Notes: generated by a model not told the origin, from the letters alone. A DNA stretch of 64,000 nucleotides from Pseudomonas sp. MYb327 (GCF_040438925.1 NZ_CP159258.1:3114001-3178000); one strand, 5' to 3'. Positions 43,512 to 53,186 are shown, numbered from the stretch's first letter. Translations and numbers: made by a program.

Positions 43512-44234
43512 GTGACCCTCATCTACGGCCATCGCGGCGCCAAGGGCGAAGCACCGGAAAACACCCTGACCAGTTTTCAGGAATGTCTCAAGCACGGCGT
43601 GCGCCGTTGCGAACTGGACCTGCACCTGTCCATGGACGGCGAGCTGATGGTCATCCACGACCCGACCCTCAAGCGCACCACCGACCGTCGCGGCAAAGTC
43701 GCCGAACACACCGCAGCGGAACTGGTGACCTACGACGCACGCAAGGGGGGCCCGGGCTGGATCAAGCCGTGCCCGATTCCGACGCTGGAGCAGTTGTTCG
43801 AGCAATGCGATTTCGATCACTGGCAACTGGAAGTCAAAAGCGCGTCACGCACCCGCGCTGCGACCACCGTGTTGGGGATTCGGGAAATGGCGCAACGCCA
43901 TGGCCTGCTGGACAAGGTGACGATCACGTCGAGTTCGCGTGAAGTGCTCAAAGCCGCACTAGACTTGGTGCCGGACGTTTCCCGCGGCTTGGTGGCCGAG
44001 TACGCCTGGCTCGACCCATTGAAGGTCGCGGCAAGCTATGGCTGTGAGATTCTGGCGCTGAACTGGACCCTGTGTACGCCGGAACGCCTGGAGAAGGCGC
44101 AGCGTCAGGGGTTGCATGTGTCTGTATGGACAGTCAACGAGCCCGCGCTGATGCGCAGACTCGCCGACTTCGGCGTTGACAGCCTGATTACAGACTTTCC
44201 CGGTTTGGCCACTGCCACGCTCGAGAATTGCTGA
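43512..44234 (+). CDS. Glycerophosphodiester phosphodiesterase (UgpQ-like)
   Basis: 240 residues, hydrolyses glycerophosphodiesters to glycerol-3-phosphate and an alcohol. Start is GTG at 43512 with AAGGAAG upstream. Catalytic and metal sites: YGHRGAKGEAPENTL (His-Arg and Glu), ELDLHLSMDGELMVIHDPTLKRTT (Glu, Asp, second His), LEVKS (Glu). There is no signal peptide, so it is cytoplasmic like UgpQ and not periplasmic like GlpQ. Confidence 0.92.
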   Translation: MTLIYGHRGAKGEAPENTLTSFQECLKHGVRRCELDLHLSMDGELMVIHDPTLKRTTDRRGKVAEHTAAELVTYDARKGGPGWIKPCPIPTLEQLFEQCDFDHWQLEVKSASRTRAATTVLGIREMAQRHGLLDKVTITSSSREVLKAALDLVPDVSRGLVAEYAWLDPLKVAASYGCEILALNWTLCTPERLEKAQRQGLHVSVWTVNEPALMRRLADFGVDSLITDFPGLATATLENC

Positions 44235-44276
44235 AATCGGTCTCCCCGGCCGGCTCAGGCCACCGGCCGGAGCCGC

Positions 44277-45671
44277 TCAAAAAAGCCGGTTGAGGCCGTC
44301 GTACGCTGCTACGCGATAGGCTTCGGCCATGGTCGGGTAGTTGAACGTAGTGTTGACGAAGTACTTCAGCGTGTTCAGTTCGCCCGGCTGGTTCATGATC
44401 GCCTGACCGATGTGGACGATCTCCGACGCCTGGTAACCGAAGCAGTGCACGCCTAGCACTTCCAGGGTTTCGCGGTGGAACAGGATCTTCAACATTCCTT
44501 GCGGCTCACCGGCAATCTGCGCACGGGCCATGCTCTTGAAGAACGCCTTGCCCACTTCGTACGGCACCTTGGCCTGGGTCAGCTCCTGCTCGTTCTTGCC
44601 GATCGAGCTGATCTCCGGAATGGTGTAGATGCCGGTCGGCACGTCATTGACGAAGCGCCAGCTGCCGTTATCAACGATGCTGCCAGCAGCCGAACGGCCC
44701 TGGTCGTGGGCAGCACTGGCCAGGCTTGGCCAGCCGATCACGTCACCGGCGCCATAGATGTTCTGGATGCCGGTGCGGTAGTTTTCGTCGACTTCGATCT
44801 GGCCACGGCTGTTGACCTTCACGCCGATGTTCTCCAGACCCAACTGATCGGTGTTACCGGTGCGGCCGTTGCACCAGAGCAAGGCGTCGGCCTTGATCTT
44901 CTTGCCAGATTTCAGATGCAGGATCACGCCGTTGTCCACGCCTTCGACGCGGTCGTAGTCTTCGTTGTGGCGAACCGTGATGTTGTTGTTGCTGAAGTGG
45001 TAGCTCAACGCCTGGGAAATTTCCGAGTCGAGGAAGCTCAGCAACTGACCGCGGTTGTCCACCAGCTCAACCAATACACCCAGACCGCTGAAGATCGACG
45101 CGTATTCGCAACCGATCACGCCGGCGCCGTAAACGATGAGTTTGCGCGGGGTGTGACCGAGGCTGAGGATGGTGTCGCTATCGTAGATACGCGGGTGGTG
45201 GAAATCGATATCGGCCGGGCGATACGGGCGCGAGCCAGTGGCGATGATGATGTGCTTGGCCACCAGTTTTTCGACCACGCCGTTGGCGCAGACCACTTCG
45301 ATGGTTTGCTCGTCGGCGAAGCTGCCAGTGCCGAAGAACACGTCGACGCGATTTCGGGCGTAATAGCCAGTGCGCGAAGCGACTTGTTTGGAGATGACTT
45401 TCTCGGCGCTTTTCAGCACGTCCGGGAACGAAAACCAGCGTGGCTCACCAATGGCCCGGAACATCGGATTGGTGTTGAACTGCATGATCTGCCGGACCGA
45501 GTGACGCAGTGCCTTGGACGGGATGGTGCCCAAGTGAGTGCAGTTGCCGCCGACCTGGCGACGGCTGTCGACCATCGCCACCTTGCGTCCTGCCTTGGCG
45601 GCGTTCATTGCCGCGCCTTCCCCCGCCGGGCCGGAACCCAACACCACCACGTCGTAGTTGTAGACAGCCAT
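44277..45671 (-). CDS. sthA: Soluble pyridine nucleotide transhydrogenase
   Basis: A flavoprotein that balances NADPH and NADH. 464 residues, FAD-binding [27 protein letters not shown] at the N-terminus. [17 protein letters not shown] shows the single Cys with Thr replacing the second redox Cys, the trait that separates SthA from dihydrolipoamide dehydrogenase. The NAD domain has [19 protein letters not shown]. The C-terminal dimer domain ends [20 protein letters not shown]. No redox-active disulphide is possible, as expected for this enzyme. Confidence 0.96.
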   Translation of the reverse strand: MAVYNYDVVVLGSGPAGEGAAMNAAKAGRKVAMVDSRRQVGGNCTHLGTIPSKALRHSVRQIMQFNTNPMFRAIGEPRWFSFPDVLKSAEKVISKQVASRTGYYARNRVDVFFGTGSFADEQTIEVVCANGVVEKLVAKHIIIATGSRPYRPADIDFHHPRIYDSDTILSLGHTPRKLIVYGAGVIGCEYASIFSGLGVLVELVDNRGQLLSFLDSEISQALSYHFSNNNITVRHNEDYDRVEGVDNGVILHLKSGKKIKADALLWCNGRTGNTDQLGLENIGVKVNSRGQIEVDENYRTGIQNIYGAGDVIGWPSLASAAHDQGRSAAGSIVDNGSWRFVNDVPTGIYTIPEISSIGKNEQELTQAKVPYEVGKAFFKSMARAQIAGEPQGMLKILFHRETLEVLGVHCFGYQASEIVHIGQAIMNQPGELNTLKYFVNTTFNYPTMAEAYRVAAYDGLNRLF

Positions 45672-45878
45672 GCGTACTCCTCAGAACAGGCCGTGGCGCC
45701 ATCGGCACCTGCGGCTAAATCACGCCAATCTGTGGCATGAAGGAACAATTTGGGGCCAGTGCAGAACCCGGACACAGTCTATAGAAGCGTCAACGCCGCG
45801 CACATTAACCCTTGGTCGCGTCGTAGGCTAGTTTTGCCTGCACTACAACGCCACTTTTCAGTGCTTGAATGGCCACAA

Positions 45879-46904
45879 TCACTCGGTTTTTCCGCCGCTA
45901 AGGCGTTCAAAAGCGTGACTGCTGCGTGTGACGAAACCTGTATCGGCACGAATCACAAAAAATGCGCCGATGTCGTGTTTTTCCGCGTAGTCCCAACCGC
46001 GCTCCGGGCCGAGAATCAGCAACAGCGTAGATAAGCCATCGGCCATCAACGCTGAAGGATGAATCACCGTGACGGATGCCAGAGTGTGTGAGACCGGCGC
46101 ACCGGTGCGGGCATCGAAGGTGTGGGAAAAACGCTGGCCGCCCTGTACGAAATAATTACGGTAGTCGCCGGACGTGGATAAGCCATAGCCGTCGATGGCA
46201 ATAATGCGCTCGGCCACTTGTTGATCGTCACGAGGTTCTTCCAGGGCGATGCGCCACGGTGATCCATCGAGTTTGCGGCCGGCTGCCTTGAGTTCGCCAG
46301 TGGCTTCGGTGAGGTAGTTGTGGATGCCCAGGGCTTCGAGCCTTGCGGCGATCCTGTCGACCGCGTAACCGGCGGCGATGCTGTTGAAATCGACCTCGAC
46401 GGCGGCGTCCTTGCACAGTTCATCGCCGTCGATGCGCAGATGATTGTGACCGACGCGTTGCCGCACTTCGGCCAGTGCTTGGGCAGTGGGGACTTTTTCT
46501 TCACGGGCCTGCGGGCCGAAACCCCAGAGATTGAGCAGCGGTTCTACCGTCAAATCGAAGGAGCCTTCGCTTTGAACTGAGAACTGCTCGCCGACGCGGA
46601 CCAATTCGAGGATCGGCGCCGGCATTTTCTGACAGCGGTGGGCGGGCAAGGCATTGAAGCGCTCGATGTCGGAGTCGCTGCGGTAGGTCGACATCTGTTG
46701 GTCGACTTCAGTCAGGACTTTTTCGACCTCGGCCTGAACATCTACCGGAGCAGGAAGATCGGCGTGACGCACGTATTTGATTGAATACGTACTGCCCATG
46801 GTCGGGCCGCCGAAGCTTTCCATGGAGTCGTCGTTGCCGCAGGCAGACAACATGCCCATCAGCACCACAAGACCAAGCCGCCGCCACGTCAACAAATCCC
46901 GCAT
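45879..46904 (-). CDS. apbE: FAD:protein FMN transferase (ApbE), lipoprotein
   Basis: Attaches FMN covalently to Thr residues of target proteins such as NqrB, NqrC and RnfG/D. 341 residues from MRDLLTWRR, lipobox LSAC with Cys22. FGGPTMGSTYSIKY, the YRSDSDIERFNAL segment, VDFNSIAAGYAVD (Lys replaced by Asn-Ser here), and the metal site DARTGAPVSHTLASVTV with Asp are visible. In P. aeruginosa I recall apbE flanked by the nqr operon and nqrM. Neither is present here, so its client must be elsewhere in the genome. Confidence 0.9.
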   Translation of the reverse strand: MRDLLTWRRLGLVVLMGMLSACGNDDSMESFGGPTMGSTYSIKYVRHADLPAPVDVQAEVEKVLTEVDQQMSTYRSDSDIERFNALPAHRCQKMPAPILELVRVGEQFSVQSEGSFDLTVEPLLNLWGFGPQAREEKVPTAQALAEVRQRVGHNHLRIDGDELCKDAAVEVDFNSIAAGYAVDRIAARLEALGIHNYLTEATGELKAAGRKLDGSPWRIALEEPRDDQQVAERIIAIDGYGLSTSGDYRNYFVQGGQRFSHTFDARTGAPVSHTLASVTVIHPSALMADGLSTLLLILGPERGWDYAEKHDIGAFFVIRADTGFVTRSSHAFERLSGGKTE

Positions 46905-46956
46905 CCTTCTGAATGAACCCTGACACAACGCCAAGGCTAATCATTATGCGATAGAA

Positions 46957-47117
46957 CTGTAGGAGCGAGCCTGCTCGCGAAAGCGGTGTGTCAGCCATAT
47001 CCGTTTCGACTGACACTCCGCTATCGCGGGCAAGCCCGCTCCCACAGTGATTTGCGTGATGCCAAAGATTGCAGATAGACCACAAAACCTTGTAGGAGCG
47101 GGCTTGCCCGCGATGAG
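46957..47117. repeat. Cluster of three REP elements
   Basis: CTGTAGGAGCGAGCCTGCTC (46957), GCGGGCAAGCCCGCTCCC (47027) and TGTAGGAGCGGGCTTGCCCG (47091) make alternating orientations: a REPIN plus an extra copy. It separates apbE from the exopolysaccharide-type operon. Confidence 0.8.
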
Positions 47118-47138
47118 GCCTGACCAAGCGCTAGAGAT

Positions 47139-48578
47139 TCAACGATCCGCCACCTTCAACGACTGGCTCCACCCTCCCCCCAGCGCCTTGTACAACGTCA
47201 CCTGATTAATCTCCCGCGCCAACTCCAGCTGCGCCCACTTCTGCTGTGCATCAAACAGCGACCGCTGCGCATCCATGGTGGAAAAATAGCTGTCCAGCCC
47301 CGACTCGAAGCGCAGGCGGGACTGCCGGTACGCTTCCTGATAATCCCCTACCAGTTTTTTCTGGAACTCGACCTGCGTGAGCATTTCCTGCCGGGCATTC
47401 AGGGCATCGGCCGCCTCGCGAAAAGCATTCTGCACCGTGGCTTCATAGGCCGCTGCCTGCCCGTTGAAGCGGGCATGACTGGCATCCACCTGCGCCCGTC
47501 GCCTGCCACCGTCGATCAAGGGTAACGAGCCCGCCAGCGCCAGCGACCAGAACTCCGCCGGCCCTGTGAGCAACTCAGAGAATTCCCCGGTCAGACTGCC
47601 CAGCGCCGACGTCAGGGAAATCGTCGGGAAGTAGGCCGTGCGTGCCGCGCCGATATCCGCATTGGCGGCTCGCAACTGCGCCTCGGCGGACATGATGTCC
47701 GGCCGACGCTCAACCAACGCCGAAGGCAAACCCGCCGGTACATCGAGCGTCGCCAGCCGCTCACCCAACGCGCCGGTCGGCAGCAAACCCGCCGGCACCG
47801 GCTGCCCCACCAGGACCCGCAGCGCGTTCATGTTCTGCGCCACTTGCATGCGATAGGTGTTGACCTGCACCGCCGCCGTGTTGGTTTGCGCATCCGCCTG
47901 GTGGACGTCGATTCGCGCACTGGAACCGAGGTTATAACTCTTGCGCAACAGCTGCCCGTAGCGGTCCTGGGATTGGTAGGTGTTCTGCGCCAGGTCGAGC
48001 AAATGCTGGTTGGCCTTGAGACTCAACCACGTACTGGCGACTTCGCCGATCAGCGCCAGCCGCGCCGTTTGATAGTCCGCCTCGGACGCTTCGAACCGCG
48101 CCCCGGCGGCATTGCGCTGACTGCGAATCCGACCGAACAGATCCAGTTCGTAGGAGGTAAAGCCAGCCGTTGCCTGATAGGTGTTGGCGATGCTACCCGC
48201 CGTATCGCCGCCTCCGGGTGTGCGCACCAACGGCGGCAACTTGCTGCGGCCGGCGTAAGTGTCGATGCCGATCGTAGGAAAAAGCCCCGAACGCGCACTG
48301 TCGTAGCCGGCTCGCGCCTCTTCGACACTCGCCGCGAACTGACGCAGGCTGCGGTTGTTGACCAGGGCCATGTCGATCAGCTGGCGCAGTCGTTCATCGA
48401 CCACAAAACCGCGCCAATCCTTATCGAATGCCTGCTTGCCGCTGCAACACTCGCCAGCGGTATTGGCTGGCCATTGCTGATCAATCGGTGCGTCTGGTTT
48501 CTCGTAGGTAGGTTCCAGCGAACAACCGCCGAGCAAAAACAATGTCATGAAACAGGAAGTGGGCAAGCAACGGTTCAT
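47139..48578 (-). CDS. Outer-membrane efflux lipoprotein, NodT/OprM type
   Basis: 479 residues from MNRCLPTSCF; lipobox LLGGC with Cys19. Two outer-membrane-efflux repeats of the TolC superfamily. Seen: LRQFAASVEEARAGYDSARSGLFPTI, RNAAGARFEASEADYQTARLALIGEVASTWL, VERRPDIMSAEAQLRAANADIGAARTAYFPTISLTSALG, and the C-terminal helix pair with YRQSRLRFESGLDSYFSTMDAQRSLF. It trimerises into a channel across the outer membrane and periplasm. Last gene of the four-gene operon, nine bases after the glycosyltransferase stop. In this context it should conduct a polysaccharide or another product of the synthase instead of a drug. Confidence 0.92.
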   Translation of the reverse strand: MNRCLPTSCFMTLFLLGGCSLEPTYEKPDAPIDQQWPANTAGECCSGKQAFDKDWRGFVVDERLRQLIDMALVNNRSLRQFAASVEEARAGYDSARSGLFPTIGIDTYAGRSKLPPLVRTPGGGDTAGSIANTYQATAGFTSYELDLFGRIRSQRNAAGARFEASEADYQTARLALIGEVASTWLSLKANQHLLDLAQNTYQSQDRYGQLLRKSYNLGSSARIDVHQADAQTNTAAVQVNTYRMQVAQNMNALRVLVGQPVPAGLLPTGALGERLATLDVPAGLPSALVERRPDIMSAEAQLRAANADIGAARTAYFPTISLTSALGSLTGEFSELLTGPAEFWSLALAGSLPLIDGGRRRAQVDASHARFNGQAAAYEATVQNAFREAADALNARQEMLTQVEFQKKLVGDYQEAYRQSRLRFESGLDSYFSTMDAQRSLFDAQQKWAQLELAREINQVTLYKALGGGWSQSLKVADR

Positions 48579-48587
48579 GGCGCGCAC

Positions 48588-50738
48588 CTAAAAACGTTGG
48601 CCGAGCAAAGCTCGCAAGGGAGAAAGAAGCACAGACCACAGACCCGACCGGCCGATGCTGATGTGCGGCACAGCCTGTTTACGTGAACGAGCGGTGACTG
48701 GCCGCCAGCGGGTTGGCGAAACATAGACCGGTGCCTTGACCGGTTTGGCGGCACGCGGCGCCAAACGTTTTTCGCCGAGCAACGAACGCTGCAGCAAGGT
48801 GCCGAACGCCTGTGCCGGCTCGGCCTTGCTGACCACGTTGATCGTGGCGTCACTGAACAGCCGCGCAATCAACTGCCGCCGCCGCCCTTCATCGAGATCG
48901 GCAAACCTCAAGCCCAATTGATCCTCACCGTGATTGCGCATGACTTCAACGTCGAGCCAACCCACCTTGTCGACCCACATCTGACCGCACAGCCCTGGCT
49001 TGATCGAGGACGCGAAGGCGCAGTTCAGCGAGGCGCCGCTGAGGGAAATATCCACCAGGCGCCCCGGCAGGACTTTGCCACCGAAGCGAAACCCGGTGGG
49101 TTTATCGAACGGAAAGCGCTCTTCGCCGTGTAACCGTGGGCGGTCGACGCAGGCGACCAGGGTTGCCAGGTTGTACACCAGCGCTACCACCGTCCAGCAG
49201 AGGTTGAACAGCATGTTGCCGTCGAACGAAGCCGCCGTGCTGATCGCGATGTAAGCGCCAAACTGCGACAGCAGCGTCAAGGCCAGGAAGAACCCGAACA
49301 GCTTCCAATGAACCATCGTCTTCGTTCGGTCGAGGCCCTTGGCGGTGACTTTGAACGGTCGGCCGAACGGGCGAATCATGGCGCTGGCGATGGTCGCCGT
49401 GACTGCCAGCGAGGCAACAATCTGCGTGACCTCGGTAAAAATCGGCAGCGTTCGCCGATCCGTCACCCACGTCCCGTAACCCCAGAATGCAATCAACGCC
49501 GGCATGCCGAACGCCAGGAAGTCCACCGGGTTGGCGTAGAAACCGGCAATGCCGAAGTACCAGTACAGCACCGGAGACACCAGCATCATCAAAATGAACG
49601 GCTTGGAAAACCAGTGCATCAGCCCATGGACATAGTGCAGCCGGTCATTGAGCGTGTAGCCGCTGCCGCGCAACGGCCCATCCTTGAGCAGCGCCACCTG
49701 GATTGTGCCCAGGCACCAGCGCCCGCGCTGATTGATGTATTCGGTCAAACCTTCGGCGGACAAACCGATGGACAGACGCTCGTTCAACCAGCGCGTGACG
49801 TAGCCTTTTTGCAGCAAACGGTAGGTCGTGTAGATGTCTTCGCAGACCGAGCCTGTAGGAAAACCGCCGACTTCAGTAATCAAATCGCGCCGCACCACGA
49901 AGGAAGTGCCGACACAAAACGCTGCATCCCAACCATCCTTCGCCGGTTGAAACACGTCGAAGAACACCCGCTGCTCATCCACCCAACAGGCCGACGTGCC
50001 GAGGTTGTGCTGAATCGGATCGGGGTTGTAGTAGAACTGCGGCGTTTGCACCAGGCCGACCTTGGGATCGTCGAACAGCCCCAGGGTGCGCAAGAGGATC
50101 GGTTGCTGCGGTGCAAAGTCGGCATCGAGCACCAGAATGTACGGCGCGTTGCTCAGGGCCGCCGACTGTTGCAGACCGTTATTGAGGTTGCCGGCCTTGG
50201 CGTGGGAATTGTCCGGACGCCGCGCATATTGCACGCCGACCTCGGCGCAGTAGTCGCGCAACCAGTCGCGCCGGGTATCGTCGAGCACCCAAATGGTGAA
50301 GTTCGGGTAGTCGATGGCCTGGGCGGCAATAATGGTTTTCTCGAGGATTTCGAGGCCTTCGTTGTAGGTCGCGATGAAGATGTCCACCGCCGGTACTGCT
50401 TTACCTTGCGCCCGTAAACGTCGTTCGCCGGCATCGGCCTCTTTGCGGTGATCCGTGCGACAAAGCATCACGACAATGGAAAACAGCGTGTAACCAATCG
50501 CCAACATCTCGAAGAACAAGAAGGTGTAGGCCCAGACCGTGGCAAAGCCGGAATGACCGTCGGGCAAAGTGTCGCGAATCCGCCAGGCCGCATAGTTAAC
50601 CAGCAACAACGCGGTGACCGCACCGAAACCGACCCGTGCGGCCCATTGATCGCGGTGAGTCAGGCAGGTGAACAGAATCACCGCTGCCAGCGTCCAGAAA
50701 TTGATTTGCAGCAGTTGCAGCGAGTCCAGTGCCAGCAT
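48588..50738 (-). CDS. BcsA-like family 2 glycosyltransferase with C-terminal PilZ-like domain
   Basis: 716 residues from MLALDSLQLLQ. N-terminal TM helices (about 10-28, 36-52, 66-93), GT-A domain about 115-345 with FIATYNEG, DD at 153-154, DADF at 205-208, CED at 299-301 and the processive-synthase QRGRW at 337-341. More TM helices follow, with the BcsA-type gating loop FKVTAKG at 462-468. The PilZ-like domain (about 530-632) has DISLSGASLN, but its first motif (RPRLHGEER) lacks a clean RxxxR. It polymerises a beta-glycan-like chain and threads it across the inner membrane. It starts one base after the stop of the glycosidase-like gene. No bcsB, bcsC or bcsZ is near. Confidence 0.9.
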   Translation of the reverse strand: MLALDSLQLLQINFWTLAAVILFTCLTHRDQWAARVGFGAVTALLLVNYAAWRIRDTLPDGHSGFATVWAYTFLFFEMLAIGYTLFSIVVMLCRTDHRKEADAGERRLRAQGKAVPAVDIFIATYNEGLEILEKTIIAAQAIDYPNFTIWVLDDTRRDWLRDYCAEVGVQYARRPDNSHAKAGNLNNGLQQSAALSNAPYILVLDADFAPQQPILLRTLGLFDDPKVGLVQTPQFYYNPDPIQHNLGTSACWVDEQRVFFDVFQPAKDGWDAAFCVGTSFVVRRDLITEVGGFPTGSVCEDIYTTYRLLQKGYVTRWLNERLSIGLSAEGLTEYINQRGRWCLGTIQVALLKDGPLRGSGYTLNDRLHYVHGLMHWFSKPFILMMLVSPVLYWYFGIAGFYANPVDFLAFGMPALIAFWGYGTWVTDRRTLPIFTEVTQIVASLAVTATIASAMIRPFGRPFKVTAKGLDRTKTMVHWKLFGFFLALTLLSQFGAYIAISTAASFDGNMLFNLCWTVVALVYNLATLVACVDRPRLHGEERFPFDKPTGFRFGGKVLPGRLVDISLSGASLNCAFASSIKPGLCGQMWVDKVGWLDVEVMRNHGEDQLGLRFADLDEGRRRQLIARLFSDATINVVSKAEPAQAFGTLLQRSLLGEKRLAPRAAKPVKAPVYVSPTRWRPVTARSRKQAVPHISIGRSGLWSVLLSPLRALLGQRF

Positions 50739-50739
50739 G

Positions 50740-51984
50740 TCAGTCAGCCTCTTGCGAACCGGTAAAGGGATTGACGCCGGTGGCCGCAATCGCTGCCCAC
50801 GCGGTGGCGCCCAAGTGAGGCAAGTGGTAATAGAAAAAATCGTTGGTGACCGAGTCCGGGCCTATGGCCAGCCCGGTACTGATACGCGGTGCCGGTGTGG
50901 CGAATAGCCAACCGTTACCGGCCTGCTGGGCCAACAGCACGCTCCACAGTGGCTGGGCCTTGTCGCTCAAGCCACTCAAGCGCGCCACGGCAGCGGCTTG
51001 GGCGGTGCCTTCGGTCCACAAGCCATCGGGGTCGCGGTTGAAGCCGTAACCTTCGCCGGCGCGGTGAGCGTGATCGATGAAGGCGAAAACCCGCCGCCAG
51101 TCCTTGGGTGGATCATGCAAGGCGATCAGGGGCCAGATCTGCGCATCGAGCCCCGAGCGTACGCGGTCTGAGGTCTGGCCATCGGCGCCCGTGCCGATCA
51201 GGAAGCGCCCTTCTCCCTCGTCCCATTGGCTCGAAACAAACTGCCGGGCAATTCGGGCCTGTGTTGCCGAGTCCTGATTCGGCGCCACCGCATCGAGTGC
51301 TGACCACGCTGCGGCGAGGTCGACATTGTGCTCGGTGGATTTCCAGTTCTGCTGAATCTGCTTGGCAAAGTACCCGTAGTAGCCCCCACTGAAACCGGCG
51401 GGCGATTGGCCGTCGTAGGTTTTTTTCTGCGACCAGTGCAGGACTTTTCGCGCGGCCTCCAGGTAAGACGCCTCACCGCTTTGGCGATACGCCTCCAGCA
51501 GCGCCAATGCCGCCCATGCCTGATTGCCGGTGGCGCTGCTGACTTGATAGGCGTCCTGATTCCAGGCGTTGCGCTCGACACTCCAGTAACCCGGCAATTT
51601 CATCGATGGCGCGCCAACGGCCCCGGCGGCATAGGCATTGCGCAGGCGTCCGTCCTGATACTCCGGATCGTGCAGCGTGGCGAAAGCCAATGCATCGGCA
51701 ATCCGCCGCGCCGACTCAGCCTTACCGCACGCAAACAAGGCAATGCTGGCCAGTGCGTTGTCATAAGTGAACGCCACGCCGCGCAAGGCCAGGATCGGTG
51801 CCGGATGACCATCCAGCGGCGGATAACTGGCCACCAGCACCGGCCCCGCTGGCAGCGATGTCACGGCTTGATCCAGCGCGGCACAAGTCATCGCCGCCAG
51901 TTGCGGCCGCGCTTGAGCTGCCATGGCAGGCGCTCCATTGGCGATCAGCATCGCGCCCAATACCCCACGAAAAAACTTGTTCAT
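50740..51984 (-). CDS. Exported six-hairpin glycosidase-like protein
   Basis: 414 residues from MNKFFRGVLG with a signal peptide (cleavage near APAMAAQA). The rest is helical with Trp/Tyr/Gly-rich turns: RGVAFTYDNALASIALFACG, GNQAWAALALLEAYRQSG, STEHNVDLAAAWSALD, RSGLDAQIWPLIALHDP and GYGFNRDPDGLWTEGTAQAAAVARL. The periodic pattern suggests an (alpha/alpha)6 barrel as in glycoside hydrolases and lyases. I cannot name a family or confirm catalytic acids. It overlaps the fusion-protein gene by four bases (ATGA) and precedes the synthase by one base. By position it plays the role that BcsZ or AlgL play: trimming, editing or clearing periplasmic polymer. Confidence 0.8.
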   Translation of the reverse strand: MNKFFRGVLGAMLIANGAPAMAAQARPQLAAMTCAALDQAVTSLPAGPVLVASYPPLDGHPAPILALRGVAFTYDNALASIALFACGKAESARRIADALAFATLHDPEYQDGRLRNAYAAGAVGAPSMKLPGYWSVERNAWNQDAYQVSSATGNQAWAALALLEAYRQSGEASYLEAARKVLHWSQKKTYDGQSPAGFSGGYYGYFAKQIQQNWKSTEHNVDLAAAWSALDAVAPNQDSATQARIARQFVSSQWDEGEGRFLIGTGADGQTSDRVRSGLDAQIWPLIALHDPPKDWRRVFAFIDHAHRAGEGYGFNRDPDGLWTEGTAQAAAVARLSGLSDKAQPLWSVLLAQQAGNGWLFATPAPRISTGLAIGPDSVTNDFFYYHLPHLGATAWAAIAATGVNPFTGSQEAD

Positions 51985-53186
51985 GGCCGTGTCACCTCGG
52001 CGCTGGCCCACAATCCCGGGTTGCAGGTCATGGCTCGCTGGGCATCCGTCAGATCAGCGGCAAACGTGCCGACCACGTACACCGAGTTCTGCTCGGCATA
52101 CGGGAATGGCACGCTATAAGTGTTGGCGCGAATGTCCGAGGTGCTGGAGAGCAATTGCACCACGCTAGCCCTGAGCGGCTGATCCAGGCCACGGATTTTC
52201 ACCGTCAGCACGCTGTCGCGGTCGATCTTGCTGGCCATGCGCTCGGGGAATACCGCAATCACGTAGCTCTGCCCGCAATCGGTGGCGCGCAGCAAAGTCG
52301 AGCCGGCCTGCACCAGCGTGCCCTGAGGCGCAAGCAACTCCTGGACGGTTCCGGGGGAATAAGCCACGACGTCGTAGCCGGCCATCAACTTGACCCGGTT
52401 CTGCTCGGTTTCAATCAGTTGGTTGAGATTGTCGAGCTCCTGTTGATAGGTCGCCCGGTTGCGCGCCTGATTTTCCAGGCTGAGTTTCAGCGTGGTCATT
52501 TGCGCGCTGAGATCGAACATGCGCAGTTGATCGGGATCGAGGTAGACCTGTTTGTTCGCCGCACTGACGTCACCATCTGTGATCCGCAACTGCGAACGCA
52601 CCGATTCGGCCGCGCCTTGCAACGAGGCCAATTGGGCTTTTGACGAAGCCACCACCGCGCCACTCACCGCCCCCTGTACAAACAACTCGAGATTGCGCTC
52701 GACGGTTTCCTGGGCATCGATCAATCGTGCACTGGCGGCACTGTTCTCGGCTTTCAGGGCTTTTTGGGTGAAGAGCTGGCGGGTGTGAAACGCGGCCTGG
52801 TATTGCTGACTGGTTTTCTCCAGCTCCTGGTAATAACGCTGATCGTGCTCGGCCTGGCTGGCCGAAGACGACAGCTGTTGCTCCAGGGTCAGGCGTCGGG
52901 TTTGCAGAGTCAGTAACGTTTCCTGGTTCGCCCGGGGGTTTTCCACCACGGCGATTTTCTGGCCCTGGGTGAAAGTTACGCCGGGCTTGACCTCCAGCGA
53001 ACTCACCACACCATCAATCGGTGTGGTCAGCAGAATCACAGGGGCATTCAAAATCGCCCGGGTGGCAGAAGCGGACACCAGCGGCATGAGTAAGGTCGAC
53101 AGTAACAACCAGATAATAAAACCGAGGACACCCAAACCCACCAGCCGGGGTAATAGTGATAATAACTTCGAGCGTTCTTCTGCCAT
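51981..53186 (-). CDS. HlyD-family membrane-fusion protein
   Basis: 401 residues, first gene of the operon, ribosome-binding site GGGAGAG. One N-terminal TM (about 12-34, LVGLGVLGFIIWLLLSTLLM). Lipoyl half-motif PIDGVVSSLEVKPGVTFTQGQKIAVV. A long coiled-coil hairpin about 80-265. The second lipoyl half is VVAYSPGTVQELLAPQGTLVQAGSTLL. Beta-barrel at the end. It would bridge the inner-membrane synthase to the NodT-type channel. Alg44 joins PilZ and HlyD-like parts in one chain, and BgsB of rhizobial mixed-linkage glucan synthesis is a separate HlyD-like partner; this gene is closer in layout to the latter. Confidence 0.9.
   Translation of the reverse strand: MAEERSKLLSLLPRLVGLGVLGFIIWLLLSTLLMPLVSASATRAILNAPVILLTTPIDGVVSSLEVKPGVTFTQGQKIAVVENPRANQETLLTLQTRRLTLEQQLSSSASQAEHDQRYYQELEKTSQQYQAAFHTRQLFTQKALKAENSAASARLIDAQETVERNLELFVQGAVSGAVVASSKAQLASLQGAAESVRSQLRITDGDVSAANKQVYLDPDQLRMFDLSAQMTTLKLSLENQARNRATYQQELDNLNQLIETEQNRVKLMAGYDVVAYSPGTVQELLAPQGTLVQAGSTLLRATDCGQSYVIAVFPERMASKIDRDSVLTVKIRGLDQPLRASVVQLLSSTSDIRANTYSVPFPYAEQNSVYVVGTFAADLTDAQRAMTCNPGLWASAEVTRP

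Noticed and set aside
44235..44276. GC-rich hairpin between the phosphodiesterase gene and sthA as a terminator
   Set aside because: A stem can form, but no T-run follows on either strand. I leave it unassigned.
48588..50738. Standard cellulose synthase (bcsA) with missing partners
   Set aside because: No BcsB, BcsC, BcsZ or BcsQ is nearby, the PilZ arm is altered and the partners are HlyD and NodT type, so I avoid the bcsA symbol.
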